Origin: Plantago major
Lineage: Eukaryota > Streptophyta > Magnoliopsida > Lamiales > Plantaginaceae
Length of the DNA stretch: 64,000 bases
Reading direction: 5' to 3'
Assembly: GCA_026545765.1 (NCBI GenBank)
Contig: CM048843.1
Span: 14,413,200 to 14,477,199, forward strand
The notes under the pieces were generated by a model that was given only the letters and a program-made list of their open reading frames with translations, was not told the DNA's origin and did not search any database. Position numbers and translations under genes: made by a program. Position 1 is the stretch's first letter, and each line of letters opens with the position of its first letter. Positions 21,556-33,918 of this stretch are shown here, in pieces.

Positions 21556-23215
21556 ATGCCTACCAAATTTGATATAGAGAAGTTTGACGGTAAAATTAGC
21601 TTCGCTATTTGGCATGTCCAGATGCAAGCCGCTCTCACCCAAAATGGTCTGAAGAAAGTTTTGGAAGGCAAACTAAACAGGACAAAGAGTATGACGGAGG
21701 AGCAATGGGTAGAGATGGATGAAAAGGCATTGTCCATTATTCAATTGTGATTGTCCCGTGAGGTGTTGCACGAGGTAAACAACGAAAAATCGGCTGCGAG
21801 CATATGGGGTAAATTGGAGTCCCTTTACATGACCAAGAGTCTAGCAAACAAGCTCCGCCTGAAGGAACGTCTTTTCTCACTCTGCATGTCTGAAGGTACA
21901 CCTATCCAAACTCATTTAGATGAATTCAATTCCATAGTAATTGATTTGGAGAACCAACACGTTAAAATTGATGATGAGGATAAAGTTGTGCTACTTATTG
22001 TGTCACTACCACCCTCATATAGACATTTTAAGGAAATCATGTTATATGGTAATTATGTTACCTTATATTTTGATGATGTCAAATCCCATCTTTTATCCAA
22101 AGAAAAGTTTGATACCGAAATTCATTCTGAAAATTCGGCGGAGGGATTATTTGTTAGCGGGAGGAGTCAAGAACGAGGTAATAACAATAAGAACAAGTCC
22201 AGGTCCAAATTTAGAGGTAAAAACTCTAAGTTTTGTCATTATTGCAAGAAGAAAAACCACGAGATCTCTGATTGCTATAAGTTGAAAAATAGGCAAGAAA
22301 GAGATGATAAGGGTAAGGGTATTCACCAACTCGAAAACCATGCTGAAGCTAGTATTGTTGAAACACACTCTGATGGGGAGTTACTAGTAGCTATTGACAC
22401 CGTGCATAGGTCTAAAAATGATTGGATTCTTGATTCTGGTTGTACATTTCATATGTCTCCTAACAGAGACTAGTTTACCACCTATGAACCAGTTAATGGT
22501 GGTTTTGTCTTGATGGGCAACGATGCTCCATGCAAAGTTGTCGTTAAAGGTACAATCAAAATTAAGACACGTGATGGAGTTGTCAGAACTCTAACTGGTG
22601 TCAGACATGTCCCCGATTTGAAACGAAGTCTCATTTCTTTAGGCACCCTTGAGTCATTTGGGTGTAGGTACTCAACTAAAGGTGGAGTTTTAAAGGTGTC
22701 GAAAGGTGCTCTTGTGTTACTAAAGGCAAATCGGTATGGTAGTTTGTATGTTTTGCAGGGTTCTAATGTTACATGTTCTGTAGCTATTGCCTCTTCCAAC
22801 AATGACAATACAAAGTTGTGGCACATGAGATTGGGCCACATGAGTGAGAAGGGAATGTACGTCCTCAACAAGAAAGGTCATCTTGGAAACCATTGTACCG
22901 GCAAAGTTGATTTATGCGAACATTGCATTTTTGGTAAGCAGAAAAAGGTTAGCTTTTCTAAAGCCATTCATCGAACTAAAGGTACTTTGGATTACATTCA
23001 TTCAGACCTTTGGGATCCCTCTCGAATTCCTTCCAAGGGAGGACATTTTTATATGTTGACCATTATTGATGATTTCTCAAGAAAGCTCTGGGTTTATTTT
23101 CTCAAAAACAAAAGTGAAGCATTTTCCAAATTTAAAGAATGAAAAATTTTAATTGAGAACCAGACAAGTAAAAAGGTCAAAAGATTGAGAACTGACAATG
23201 GTCTTGAGTTTACAC
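21556..23215 (+). pseudogene. Copia gag-protease-integrase polyprotein, broken
   Basis: The frame opens at ATG 21556 (MPTKFDIEKFDG), typical of Tnt1-type gag with the UBN2-like domain. After a premature TGA (21748) the same frame resumes. It shows a CCHC zinc knuckle (CHYCKKKNHEISDC) and a protease active-site motif in which DSG is kept (ILDSGCTFHM). After another stop at 22471 come the pre-integrase zinc finger (WHMRLGHMS..CEHC) and the integrase D-containing HSDLWDPSR. TGA at 23140 precedes a short readable piece with RTDNGLEF, after which homology ends. In life the polyprotein would form capsid, process itself and integrate cDNA; this copy cannot. Confidence 0.85.
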
Positions 23216-23442
23216 CCCAGTATCCCAATGTATACTCATTTACTGTGTCACTTTTATAGAGATAACCTCAAGTCAGTTCCAAGCACTGAATGCTGGCAAC
23301 CGGAGCCCCATACACCCCAGTGTCAGTCCAGACTATATCTAGCTATCCCATCCAATCAAAACATGGACACATTTATTTAGTCGAGGAGAGACCTTTTATT
23401 ATTTCTTTCGGAGTAAACCATTATCAGCTGCACCAAGGATTA
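23216..23442. other. Unassigned junction sequence
   Basis: Lies between the truncated Tnt1-like integrase and the decayed 3' end of the Sirevirus-type element. ACACCCCAGT occurs at the junction (about 23210) and again near 23312. It does not match the Sirevirus LTR seen at 32963, so the 3' LTR of that element is not here. No gene is recognised. Confidence 0.4.
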
Positions 23443-23470
23443 TCAGAACCCACATAAAAACTCAGGTAAT

Positions 23471-23472
23471 GC

Positions 23473-23543
<71 letters not shown>

Positions 23544-23545
23544 TG
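23471..23545. repeat. GA, TA and TG microsatellites
   Basis: About 20 GA units, a short ATATAT tract and about 9 TG units occur in succession inside the decayed 3' end of the Sirevirus-type polyprotein. Confidence 0.9.
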
Positions 23546-24331
23546 TCTGAGGTCTGAAAATATGTGTGGTTACTATATATATTTAATTGTTTGGTAAATA
23601 AATCAGCATCAATATGTGTGGTTACTATATGTTCTAAGTGAATAGCTCTAGATATGCATGAGTCACTCACATAGTCACAGAACATTTGTAGGGTGTCTCT
23701 CTTTAAATCATACTCAAGTAACATATGATTTAGCCATGCTCTCAGGTTTACACGACTTCCTGCTGCTAGGTTTTCAGATTCAGCAGTGGAAAGAGACACG
23801 CACTTTTGTTTCTTATTGTACCAAGAGACCTGATTATTACCTAAATCAGAACACCCACCACTTACAAATTTTATGTCGGCTAAGTCTCCGGCCCAGTCAG
23901 AATCACTGTAATCAACTAAGTTGGTGTTAGTATCTCTTGAGTACCATATGCCCAAGTTGACTGTCCCAGAGATGTACTTCAAGATCTTCTTGACAACATT
24001 CATGTGAGAGATACAGGGGTCTGCTTGGTACCTGGCACAAACACAAACTGCATACATAATATCAGGACGGGTCGCTGAATACAACAGACTTCCAATCATA
24101 GACCTGTACAGTGTACTTTCAACACTATCACCAGACTCATCCTTAGACAGTTTAGTACAAGCAGACATAGGAGTTTTGCTAGGTTTTGACCCTTCTAGAC
24201 CAATTCTCTTGACAAGGTTCTTGGCATATTTCTCTTGGGAAAGAAACAGACCATCTTGTTGCTGTTTCACTTGGAGACCTAAAAAGAAAGTTAGTTCTCC
24301 AATCATGCTCATCTCGAAAGTCCCTGTCATA
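23546..24331 (-). pseudogene. Reverse transcriptase C-terminus and RNase H remnant
   Basis: Minus-strand translation starts at MTGTFEMSMIGELTFFLGLQ, the piece that normally follows the catalytic part of copia RT. It continues through TPMSACTKLSKDESG, YRSMIGSLLYSATRPDIMYAV and the RNase H region (DYSDSDWAGD, VSLSTAESE). The last third is rearranged: the TKHIDIRHH-type segment is lost and a short duplicate (TATGTGTGGTTACTATAT, about 23561 and 23613) is present. Its N-terminal partner is at 28486-29183 across the CACTA insertion. Joining the two flanks at the 3-bp duplication keeps the reading frame, so the insertion hit an open frame. Confidence 0.85.
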
Positions 24332-24999
24332 GAGCACTACAAAAAATGAACTCTTTAGCGACGGATAAATCCATCGCTAAACAGGGTCGATCCGTCGCTA
24401 AAAGTTTAGCGACGGATAAAAATGTCGTCGTCATTTTTGTCGTCACAAATCTTCTAAGGACGGATAATCTATCCGTCACTAAATAACGATGGATTTAGCG
24501 ACTGATAGACTGTTGACTTTTTAATCCGTCGCTAAAAAGCTGGTTTTTCTTTTTTTCTAAAAAAAATCACAATCTGCTCTGTTTAGCGATGAATAAAATA
24601 TATGTCGGAAAATAGAGACGGAATTAACGACGGATAGGTGTTTTACCTTTTTTTATTTTAAATTAACTGGAAATTTAGCGACGGATAACTAATCCGTCAC
24701 TAAATAGTGACGGAATATGTTTTTCCGTCACAAATTCCGTCACTGTTTAGCGACGGATTAGTTATCCGCTAAATTTCCAGTTTTTTATTTTTTTTTAAAT
24801 TTTGATGCCTGTTTTCATATTTCACCGTTTCATTTTGATGAAATGTCCGATAGTAAATCCAGAATAATGAAATTGTTTTAATTAAACAGAAATCATTCGA
24901 CAAAATACAAATTAATCCAGAATAATGAAATTGTTTTATACAAAACATAAGTCCAAATCTAACTACCGGGCGGGGGTGGCTGGTGATGGAACGTGGCCA

Positions 25000-26763
25000 T
25001 GAAAGCCTGCATCTGTTGCTGAAGACGCTGGGTATCCTCATGTTGTTGTCTAGCTAGCCGCTCCAGCTGCTGCCGGTGTTCCTCCTGAACTCTAGCTAGT
25101 TGTGCCGCAACCTGTGCCTCCACCAACTCCGAGACCTGCTCCTATGTGAAAAGCTACTGTCTAGATTGCTGGGATGTCGAGTAGCTAGGAGTAACCACCA
25201 CAGGGCCGAAACTCCCCAATTCATATACTCGGCCTTTGTTATCCATTGGGTTGACGGATAAGAAGATGTTGTTTTGTTGTTCAATTGTCAGCTCCTCATC
25301 CGCATCGGCGATCTGCCTCTCCACCTCAGCCTGAAATCGTAAAGTGCATATATCATGAGTTAAAGTTTTTTCGAAATAACTTGTACTACACAAATATGAA
25401 CTTTAACCAAAATTAACGTACCGCAATAGCCTCGGACTTGTTGTCAACCTATCTTTCGTTCTTCAGCTTGGCTCTTTTAAAGAGCGCCAATGAGCTCTTC
25501 TCCTCCCCAGCCGACACCTGAAGAACGTATATATGCAAACATTTAGCTAGCAACTCATTAAAGGTGTAGAAATTAAACACAAAACAAATGTACGACTAAA
25601 CTGACCAATTAGATGTACACTTACCGATTTAACGTGATCCGTAACAACAGCTCGCGACCCATAGTGGTGCCTGGCCACCCCGGTACCATCAGACGGCTCA
25701 GTCAGCCGGTTCTCTCTGTTCTGGTCCGCAATCTGCTTTACATCAGCACGCTGCCAGTAGGCCTGCCAAAGCGCCCACTCCTCCGGTCCACACCATGCTG
25801 GCCTAACGCCCTTTCTTTTCATTTCGTTAACCATATGCTTATACAAATCTGACCCCAGCGTCTCGAATGCAGGCCATATCTGGGGGAGCAATCGGTTGGG
25901 AATGAAGTATGTTTTCTACATTCCAATTCCACACAAAATCCAAATACATAACGTTAATCGAGACATCAATTTAATAACATAACACAACAGAACATATTCA
26001 ATGGTGACTAACATATCACCCAAGTTCAACGGTTAATATACCACTCACATATAGTGGCTAACATACCACTCACATTGTCCTAAAATTTACTAACACAGTG
26101 GTGACTAACATATTACCCAAGTTCAGTGGCTAACATACCACTCACATACGATGGCTAACATACCACTCGCATTAAAATAACGATTAAAATAACAAATAAA
26201 GGAATGTCAGATTTAAACTTACCCGCAACTCATTGAAGTACTCATGCTTCAGCCGATCCGAGATCTTCGACCACTTCTCGCCCCTTGCCCCGACATCTCC
26301 CTCCTGCCCCTGATGATCTCACTGAGTTTATTGCTAGCCTCTGGAGGCCATAACCTGTTATCAATGTATAAGATACAAGAAACGAATATTAATTAGTATA
26401 GTACAACAATGATGTGACATAAATATCTTAATTGAGTTATGTTCTATATACAAATGCATAATACTTACTTCGATCTACCGTTCGGGAACAACACAAGCTT
26501 CCCATCCCACTTATAGCCCCGTCCACAATCTCGGTGAAGGGACACCCGTCATCTGGTAAGTTACCCCAGACCGATGTCAAGCCCCTGCTCGAACTCGGTG
26601 GGGTCTCAGGAACCGTAGAACTGCTGCTCAGACTATCATGATGACCCTCCTGCTCCCCTGACTCTCCTGCCCGGCTACTATCTGACTGGCTACCAGTAGT
26701 CAACCTACTGCATGGGGGAGGACGGTACGTGGATTTCCTTTGTCGTGGCATATGCAAAAACAT
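25000..26763 (-). pseudogene. TNPA-like CACTA accessory transposase gene, decayed
   Basis: Minus-strand exon-like blocks: 26763-26437 (MPRQRKSTYRPPP..., a basic, Ser/Pro-rich N-terminus), 25891-25640 (GSDLYKHMVNEMKRKGVRPAWCGPEEWALWQAYWQ) and 25393-25154 (EVERQIADADEELT...NKGRVYELGSFG). The middle and last blocks look like the plant transposase (Ptta/En/Spm) domain, with its W-rich segment and the later GRVYGLGS-like motif. Donor- and acceptor-like sites separate the blocks, but I could not assemble an uninterrupted frame. In related elements this protein binds the subterminal repeats. Confidence 0.65.
26005..26175. repeat. GTGGCTAACATACCACTCAC minisatellite in a CACTA intron
   Basis: Five to seven diverged copies of a roughly 20-25-bp unit containing GGCTAACATACCACTCACAT lie between the putative exons of the TNPA-like gene. 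Confidence 0.65.
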
Positions 26764-26863
26764 GCAACAAATACAGGAAAAATGTGTTAGTATACAACTA
26801 TATGTAAAACATAATTACATTTGACTCATAGTAAATCACAAATACTTGATATTATCAACAACT

Positions 26864-27012
<149 letters not shown>

Positions 27013-27090
27013 CTACCCTATACACATTTTGATTCGGTGTAAATCACAGATACTTGGTATTATCAACAACTAACTAGTTATATACATAAT

Positions 27091-27558
27091 CTACCCTACT
27101 CGCATACCCTCAACGTCCTCGTATGTGGTTAAGTCTACATACATGTCCAAGAGGTGCAGCTCTATGAACTCATCACGAGCCTCAACAAGAGTTTTTGCTT
27201 GTTCATCGACAATCTCTTCTTGGTACGAGTTGGTAATTGAGTCGTCTTTCTCAACGTACTCCACTTTGGAGCGGGCATGTATAGGTATCGCAGCTAACCA
27301 GTCCGCCTTGTCGCATTTTCTGCTTGGATATTCAAGAAAAACCACTTGTCGTGCTTGAGTCGCCAAGATAAATGGTTCGTACTTAGTACGGTACCTCCTC
27401 CTATGGTTTATGTCAACCATTTCATACTGCTCATTCTTCTTCGTACCAAGTGGAGTAGGATCATACCAGTCAACATCAAATAGAAAGGTTCTTTTCAAGG
27501 GCAAATCGGGATATTCAAGGCGCACTATAATTGCATTGTTAATTATAATACGTTCCAA
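27091..27558 (-). pseudogene. DUF4216-like C-terminal piece of CACTA transposase
   Basis: This 155-aa frame contains LKRTFLFDVDWYDPTPLG and YRTKYEPFILATQARQVVFLEYPS. They resemble the DUF4216 region that follows the TNP2 transposase in plant CACTA proteins (typically a CDWFD-like start and a DPFILAxQAxQVFYL-like core). The preceding TNP2 and DUF4218 parts are absent, and sequence directly upstream is the transposon's non-coding 5' region. It is an internally deleted transposase gene. Confidence 0.65.
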
Positions 27559-27559
27559 A

Positions 27560-28180
27560 TTTCATGAATTACATGCATTTTATGTTTAAAGTTTTTTTTT
27601 ATAAATTTCAAATTTCCATTACAGTTACGAATTATAAATTAAAACAGTAGTAATTCTTTCTAAATTAATACGAGCCAATTATACTACAACCACCAAAATC
27701 ACTAAATCTAAATGGTCTCCAAAAATTCAACCAAATCTCACTAATCCTACTACAAACATCAATTAAATACCATACATACTTACAAACATTCTAACGTGAT
27801 ACTAACAAATCTCACAATAAATCAATCAATTGCACAACCTCAAGCTTAATATAAGCTAAACTAGCTAGTAGATGAGTCTAAAAACATACAATTGCTCGAA
27901 ATTAGCAAAAATTCCAAATTTAGAAAAGTAAGGGTTTTAGACTAATACCTTCAATTACGGGAAAAATAGCCGAAGAAGGATGAAATTGAAGGTCCACCCG
28001 AGTTCCTTGTTGAGCGAGCTTCGAAAAGAGTCCAAGATTGGCCGGAATGGTCGAGTTTTGATTGGAGTTGGATTTGGGCGAAAATGGGGAAGAAGGAGAA
28101 GAGAAAAGAAGCAAAAGGTTTTGGGAAGAAGAAGGGCGATCTGCCTGTTTTTTATGGCAGTTAACGACATATGGGCTATC
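27560..28180 (-). promoter_or_regulatory. Conserved 5' leader region of the CACTA family
   Basis: The minus-strand sequence from about 28150 to 27780 is clearly homologous to 41590-41200 in the other large CACTA element. Shared features include a GAAGAAGAAG-rich stretch, AAAGTAAGGGTTT near a splice-donor-like ACCTT, and AT-rich intron-like sequence. It lies just inside the right end, where transcription of these elements normally starts, so it probably holds the promoter, leader and first intron. Function is inferred from position and conservation. Confidence 0.45.
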
Positions 28181-28485
28181 CATCGCTAAATAGCGACGGA
28201 TAGCCTATCCGTCGTCAGATTATTTAATTTTTTTTAATTATTTTTTTAGCGACGGATAATCTATCCGTCGTTAAATTACTTCATTAAAAAAAATTCAATG
28301 GTCAACAAAACATAGCGACGGATTGATTATCCGTCGCTATTTAGAGACGAATAGAATAATCTGTCTCTGACGGAAGCCATGACGGATAGAGCGAAATGCT
28401 CTATTCGTCGCTAAATAGGACCGATGTGTCGCTATATAGCGACGGATAGGGTCCGTCGCTATATAGTGAAATTCTTGTAGTGGAA

Positions 28486-29183
28486 TTAACAAACTTATCC
28501 ATGATGTATTTGTTAGTAGAACCAAAGACAATATCATCTAAATATATATGAGCTATGCAGACATCTTTGTCCTGTTTTAAGATAAACAGGGTACGATCAC
28601 CATCACCACAAACAAAGCCAAACTGCAGGAGAAACACAGTTAGCCTATCATACCAAGCCCTAGGAGCATGTTTCAACCCATACAAAGCTTTCTGAAGTTT
28701 GAAAACATAGTCAGGGTGAAAAGGATCAACAAAGCCTTTTGGTTGTTCTACAAATGCCTCTTTGTCTATGTACCAATTCAGAAAAGCAGCTTTGACATCC
28801 ATTTGAAAAAGTTTGATTTTCAACACACATGCTATGGCAAGTAAAAGTCTAATAGACTCAATCCTAGCAACATGTGCAAATGTTTCAATAAAGCCAATGC
28901 CCTCAACTTGTGTGAAACCTTGAGTTACAAGGCGAGCTTTATTTATGACAATCACACCATTCTCATCACTTTTGTTTTTGAAGATCCATTTAGTCCCTAT
29001 AACATTAGCATTAAGGGGCCTAGGAACTAAAGTCCAAACATTGTTTTTTGAAAATTGTTGAAACTCATCTTGCATAGCATTTATCCAATGGGTGTCTTTA
29101 AGAGCTTCAGTAACATTCTTAGGCTCAAAAGATGAGACATAACAAGAGACATGTACCTCAGGGGATGTGGTAGACATACACAC
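28486..29183 (-). pseudogene. Copia reverse transcriptase, N-terminal two-thirds
   Basis: Minus-strand frame with WINAMQDEFQQFSKNNVWTL, GTKWIFKNKSDENG and KARLVTQGFTQ. The core is DVKAAFLN, YGLKHAPRAWYDRL and YLDDIVFG, where YLDD replaces the usual YVDD. The frame runs to KFVN at 28486, where the CACTA element interrupts it, and resumes at 24331. Upstream in the same strand is the integrase C-terminal block (29338-29850), separated by frameshifts. Confidence 0.9.
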
Positions 29184-29337
29184 ACAGTCTCACCATGTGT
29201 CGATAGTTGACTCGAGTTTTCCGCCTGGTGTGTACTCCATCAGTTAGGTTCCCAATTACTTGAGTGACGGGAAGATCCTTTCTGATCCGAGCTGGTGGAT
29301 CTAGTCTCCCTCCTACATCTCCTGTTTGTTCTTCTTC

Positions 29338-31142
29338 TTATTCAGCATCAGACTCTTCTGGTGTATGAAGAACACTGGCAGGTGTAGTGGGAACACTGAG
29401 GTCTTCTGTTTCATTGCTCTCAGAAGAGTGTGGAGCATAATGAGCAGAACCAATCTCTCTTTTCTGCAGCTCTTGAGTTCCAGTTTCAGTGTTTATTGTT
29501 CTTGGTATAACAACAGACTCTACTTCCTTAGTCCCTGTATCAGCAACAGGGTTTCCCGCAACACTCGTAGAATCATCAAATACAACATTGACCGACTCCT
29601 GAACAATTTTCAACCTTGGATTATAGATCCTGTAGGCATGACTGTTTAGGGAGTAGCCAACAAAAATCCCCTTTTCACTCTTGGGATCAAACTTTCCTAG
29701 ATAATTACGATCATTAAGAATATAACAAACACAACCAAAGATATGAAAGTATTTCAAGTTGGGTTTTTTATTCTTTAGCAGTTCATAAGGAGTCTTAGAA
29801 GTGCCCGGTCTGAGATAGACCCTATTAATGATGTGACAGGCAGTATTCAAGGCTTCAGCCCAAAGTCTGTTTTAGACATTCATAGAGTTCAACATGACTC
29901 TAGCCATTTCTTGTAAAGTGCGATTCTTACGCTCAGCTATCCCATTTTGCTGAGGTGTTTTGGAAGCAGAGAACTCATGATTGATACCATGCGTATCACA
30001 GAATTGAGCAAACTTCTGGTTCTCAAACTCCTTCCCATGATCAGATCTAATACGTTTCACAGAGCAAGCATACAAGTTTTTTATACTAGCATGCAAGATT
30101 CTAAACATATCAAAGGTTTCAGATTTTTCCTTGAGAAATTCGACCCAGGTGTACCTGGAGAAATCATCAACAATCACAAATGCATACCGTTTTCCACCAA
30201 GACTGCTAACCTCAATTGGACCCATGAGATCCATATGAAGCAGCTGAAAACACTTGGTTGTACCTATTGGTTTACCATCAGACACAACAGGAACATGTGT
30301 ATGAGATACCCTAGTTTGTTTCCCTTTAAGGCAGTATCCACAAATAATCTTCCCAGGGTTAGTCAGTTTGGGAATACCCAACACTGCCTCGCACTTTACC
30401 AGCTTGTCAAGATTCCTATAGTTCATATGACCAAGTTTTTTGAGCCAAATAACTGACTCATCAACTTTCACATGATTACAGACAATATGATCATTAAACA
30501 TATAACAGTTATCGTATGATCTAGTGCCTGTCATAACACATCAATTTGATCTATCAAAGACTTCACAGGATTTCTTATCAAAGCACACTTTCAAGTCATC
30601 ATCACACAGTTGACTAATACTAATTAAATTCGCAGTTAAGCCATCTACCAACAATACATCTCGAAGTGCTGGAAATCCATCCACCATAAACACACCTTTA
30701 CCTATTATTCAGCTTTTGCTTCTTCCACCATAGGTGACAGTTCCTTTGGTGAGGGGAACGATTTCCTTCAAGTAGGTCTTTGTACCTGTCATGTGTCGGG
30801 AACACCCACTATCAAAGTACCAAGTACCTGCATGATTAGATTTTTAACAGCAGAGAACACAACATTGCAAACCTTATTGGTCATAGGTGACAAAACACCT
30901 CTTAGTCTGGTTTTTCCTGTTAGAGAGGTAGAATTTTTAGATAGTGTAAAGACAACACCAGTATCAGAGGACAAATCATTTTGAGAGTCCACTGGAGTTG
31001 TTATAGTACCAAAAACTATACTACAAATACTGTCAACACTAGGCATGTTGCAATCATAAACCATTAAACTAGAGGGGTCTTTAACCGATTTAGACTCATT
31101 CACGGGAGTATTGTTGGAATCATCCAAGGATTTCTTGTACAT
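29338..31142 (-). pseudogene. Copia protease and integrase region, broken
   Basis: Going down the minus strand: a segment ending in the protease motif FDSGCSRHMTG (about 30820-30790, across a stop), then the pre-integrase finger (LKKLGHMN...CGYC). The integrase core has DLMGPI (HMDL), RSDHGKEFEN and NGIAERKNRT, the D, D and E of the catalytic triad. At 29850-29338 come the RPGTSKTPYELL and GYSLNSHAYRIYN segments. Stops at about 30540, 30705 and 29870 and a frameshift between blocks inactivate it. Confidence 0.85.
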
Positions 31143-31181
31143 GTAACATCAAGGTTTAATATGACCAGGAGTTTTACAAAA

Positions 31182-32930
31182 TCAACACAATAAACCTGTT
31201 TTGTTCTTTTGAGTAGACAATCCTTTTTCTTTCACAGACACAGGAGTTGGGTAATTACTAATGGTATCTTTGGTGGAAGGAGTAAGGTCCTGAATAAGTT
31301 TTTGAAAACCAAGACCAGTAGTTCCATCATTACCTAGACTCAGCATTTCATCAAGCTTAGTAGTACCTGTATTTAATCTAATCAGAGTAAGCTCAAGAGT
31401 TTTAAGCTTAGCAGTTACCTGTTCCAGTTCAGCTTCCTTTCTGGTTAGATGTACCTCCAGATCCAGGATGGTGTCTTGCAAAGATTTGTTCAGTTCTTTG
31501 AGTCTAGTTGATTCTTTGAGCAAGACCTTCTCATTCCTGGCAGATTTTCGCCAAGTCTCCAACACTTCCATATATAGGTCTTCAAGTTCCTTGACAGACT
31601 CTTCTTGGCTCATTACATCCTCAGTTGAGTGAGCAGCTTCAAGTTCTACAGAACCAATCAAGTAGTGTGAGTCCAGCAGATCATAGAACACCGAAGGTTT
31701 AGGAGTTCCAGTGCATAGGTTAGAGCAGAATCATCAGTTTCATCAGCAACACCTGCAAAAAAAAACTTCTTGCACAAGAATGTTTTCAACAATGTTTCCG
31801 CAACACTGATCAACATTGACGTTATCATCACTCCAGTTTACATGGGAGTGTAGAGCAGTTGCATGATCTTCTTCATCTTCAAGTAACTCTTTTTCTTCTG
31901 TACCTGCATTGTCATTATCTAAAGAGACCCAATATGAGTTTCCCTTCATTCTAAGAGTGTTAGCACATTCATAAGAATAATGACCAAATCCTTCACAGAC
32001 TTCACACTGAATTCTTTTTAGTTTTTCTGGATCCTCATCCATGGGATCTTTGTAAGAATATTTGACCAAAGCTTTGGGAAGGAGTGCAGAATGGCCACAT
32101 TGATTGCTGCTTGAACCTGCTTTAAAGTTGCCTACTAAATTTGCATTTTGAAAACGCTCTACCAACGACTTGAACATAACATTGAGTTCATCATCATCTT
32201 CTACAACATCCAGTGTTTCCGAAGAATTAGAATGAAGTACAATGCTTAAGTCTTCGACAACACAGGAAGACTTGTTCAAACCTAACTCAAAATTTTTCAT
32301 AATGTCCATCAAGGTTTGAAGATTCATTGTGTCCAAATTCTCAGCAGTTTCTATAGCAATCCTTTTTGTTTCAAAACGTTTTGAAAGAGTCCTAATAGCT
32401 TTGTGAACTATTTGCTTGTTTGACAAAGGGTCTCCAAGCATACGACTTTCGTTTGAAATATAAAAAAGTTTACTAAAGTAGGAATCAATGTCCTCATCCT
32501 CCCCCATCTGAAGATTTTCAAAACGACTCAAGAGTATTTGAAGTTTTGATTGTCTCACACTCAGATCACCCTCACAGTGGCTTTGGAGAGTATCCCAGAC
32601 CTGTTGAGCAGTTGAGCATGTTCGAATCAATTTAACCATGTGAGGATCAGAATATCTAAAGAGAATGTTAAGAGTTCTCTCATTGTTGTTTGCATCCGCA
32701 ATTTCTCGATCTGTATAGTCACACTTTGGTTTAGGGATGCAGTCCTTGTCTATATCAGAAGGTAATAGAGGCACGGTATAACCATCAGTGATGCTTTTCC
32801 AAACCTGAATATCAATAGATTTGATATGCAAGCGAATACGAGTCTTCCACATATCGTAATTGGAGCCATCTAGTATAGGTAACCCGTTGACATTGGGATT
32901 AGCAAAATCCATGATACCAAAACCAAACAC
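31182..32930 (-). pseudogene. Sirevirus-type gag with coiled-coil extension
   Basis: The frame from 32930 reads MFGFGIMDFANPNVNGLPIL, continues through the UBN2-type gag core (YDMWKTRIRLHIKS, QVWDTLQSHCEG, SRFENLQMGEDEDIDSYFSKL) and ends near a CCHC knuckle (CEVCEGFGHYSYEC, about 31998-31955). A stop at 31743 separates it from a charged, heptad-like segment at 31691-31182 (VLLKESTRLKELNKSLQDTI...EAELEQVTAKLKTLEL). A knuckle plus a long coiled coil in gag is characteristic of SIRE-type elements. The start is 20 bases from the primer site. Confidence 0.8.
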
Positions 32931-32948
32931 CTATGAGTTAGGTGCTTG

Positions 32949-32962
32949 GCTCTGATACCAAA
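32949..32962 (-). promoter_or_regulatory. tRNA primer-binding site of the Sirevirus-type element
   Basis: Minus strand TTTGGTATCAGAGCC matches the 3' end of plant initiator-methionine tRNA. It directly follows the LTR end (TTTTCA on the minus strand). Confidence 0.85.
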
Positions 32963-33037
32963 TGAAAATCTATGGACCGGGATTTGGTATAGGATAGACA
33001 AGTGTATACAATACACCAAAGAATACTATAGAGTAGT
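32963..33037 (-). repeat. 5' LTR of the Sirevirus-type element, inner part
   Basis: Runs from TGAAAATCTATGG at the primer site to the CACTA insertion. The outer part continues at 41936. The AGT at 33035-33037 is the left copy of the CACTA target duplication. Confidence 0.7.
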
Positions 33038-33918
33038 CACTCCAAGAAAATACCCTTTTAGCGACGGATTTATCCGTCGCTAAGGCCTTAGCGACGGATA
33101 GACGCCCGTCTTAATGACAGGCATCTCTAAGGCGAATTAGGGACGGATAGTTATCCGTCCCTAATTCGCGACGGATAGGACGTTGACCCTTCCGTCGCCA
33201 TTTAGAGACGCATAATTATCCGTCTCTAAAAGTCCCCGAGTTTCTAGAGACGGATAGTTATCCGTCTCTAAACGAATTAGGGATAGTACACCCTAATTCG
33301 TAGTTTAGCGACGAATAATTATCCGTCGCTAAACGAATTAGGGCGTACTAGCCCTAATTCGTAGTTTAGCGACGGTTATCTATCCATCGCTAAACCACAG
33401 TTTTTTTATTTTTTTTTTAATATTTTAATTATTTTATAATTTTCACCTGTTTTTTCAATCGTCTCGGTGCAATTCTTCAAGAGGGAGCTTTGGCAACATT
33501 GAACTGCACTGTATAAGAACTAGGCTCGATCCTAATTCTTTTATTAGTTGGGTGAACAAAATGTCATCAGTTAGACGTCATACATTAATTAGACGTCCTT
33601 AAATCTACACACTGTAATTTGTTTTCTACTTGTTATGTTGATTTATCCTAAAAGAAAACTTTCTCAATACAAAAAGTAGAGCTTTTTCTTCAGTGTTATA
33701 CAAGTCACAAGAGTACCTGCCAGTAGAAAATGCTTCTAAAGAGAATATTACACTAAAAAAAAAAAAAAAAAAAAAAAAACCAGTCCACTGGCCAACATTG
33801 CCAAACTGTTGCTTTATTATTCATCTAAAATCTAAATGGTTCCATATCCGTCAATTACAACATTCATAGATCAGATGCCTAACAGATGATCAAGTGAAAA
33901 GTGGAAATCTCTTCTCAC

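Larger units (their letters stand above)
20977..23215 (+). mobile_element. Truncated Tnt1-like Ty1/copia retrotransposon
   Basis: Order on the plus strand: 5' LTR (20977 to about 21521), a mutated primer site, gag, protease, pre-integrase and the start of integrase. It then stops abruptly at about 23208, where unrelated sequence begins. Reverse transcriptase, RNase H and the 3' LTR are missing. An in-frame TGA at 21748 and a TAG at 22471 break the polyprotein. Confidence 0.85.
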
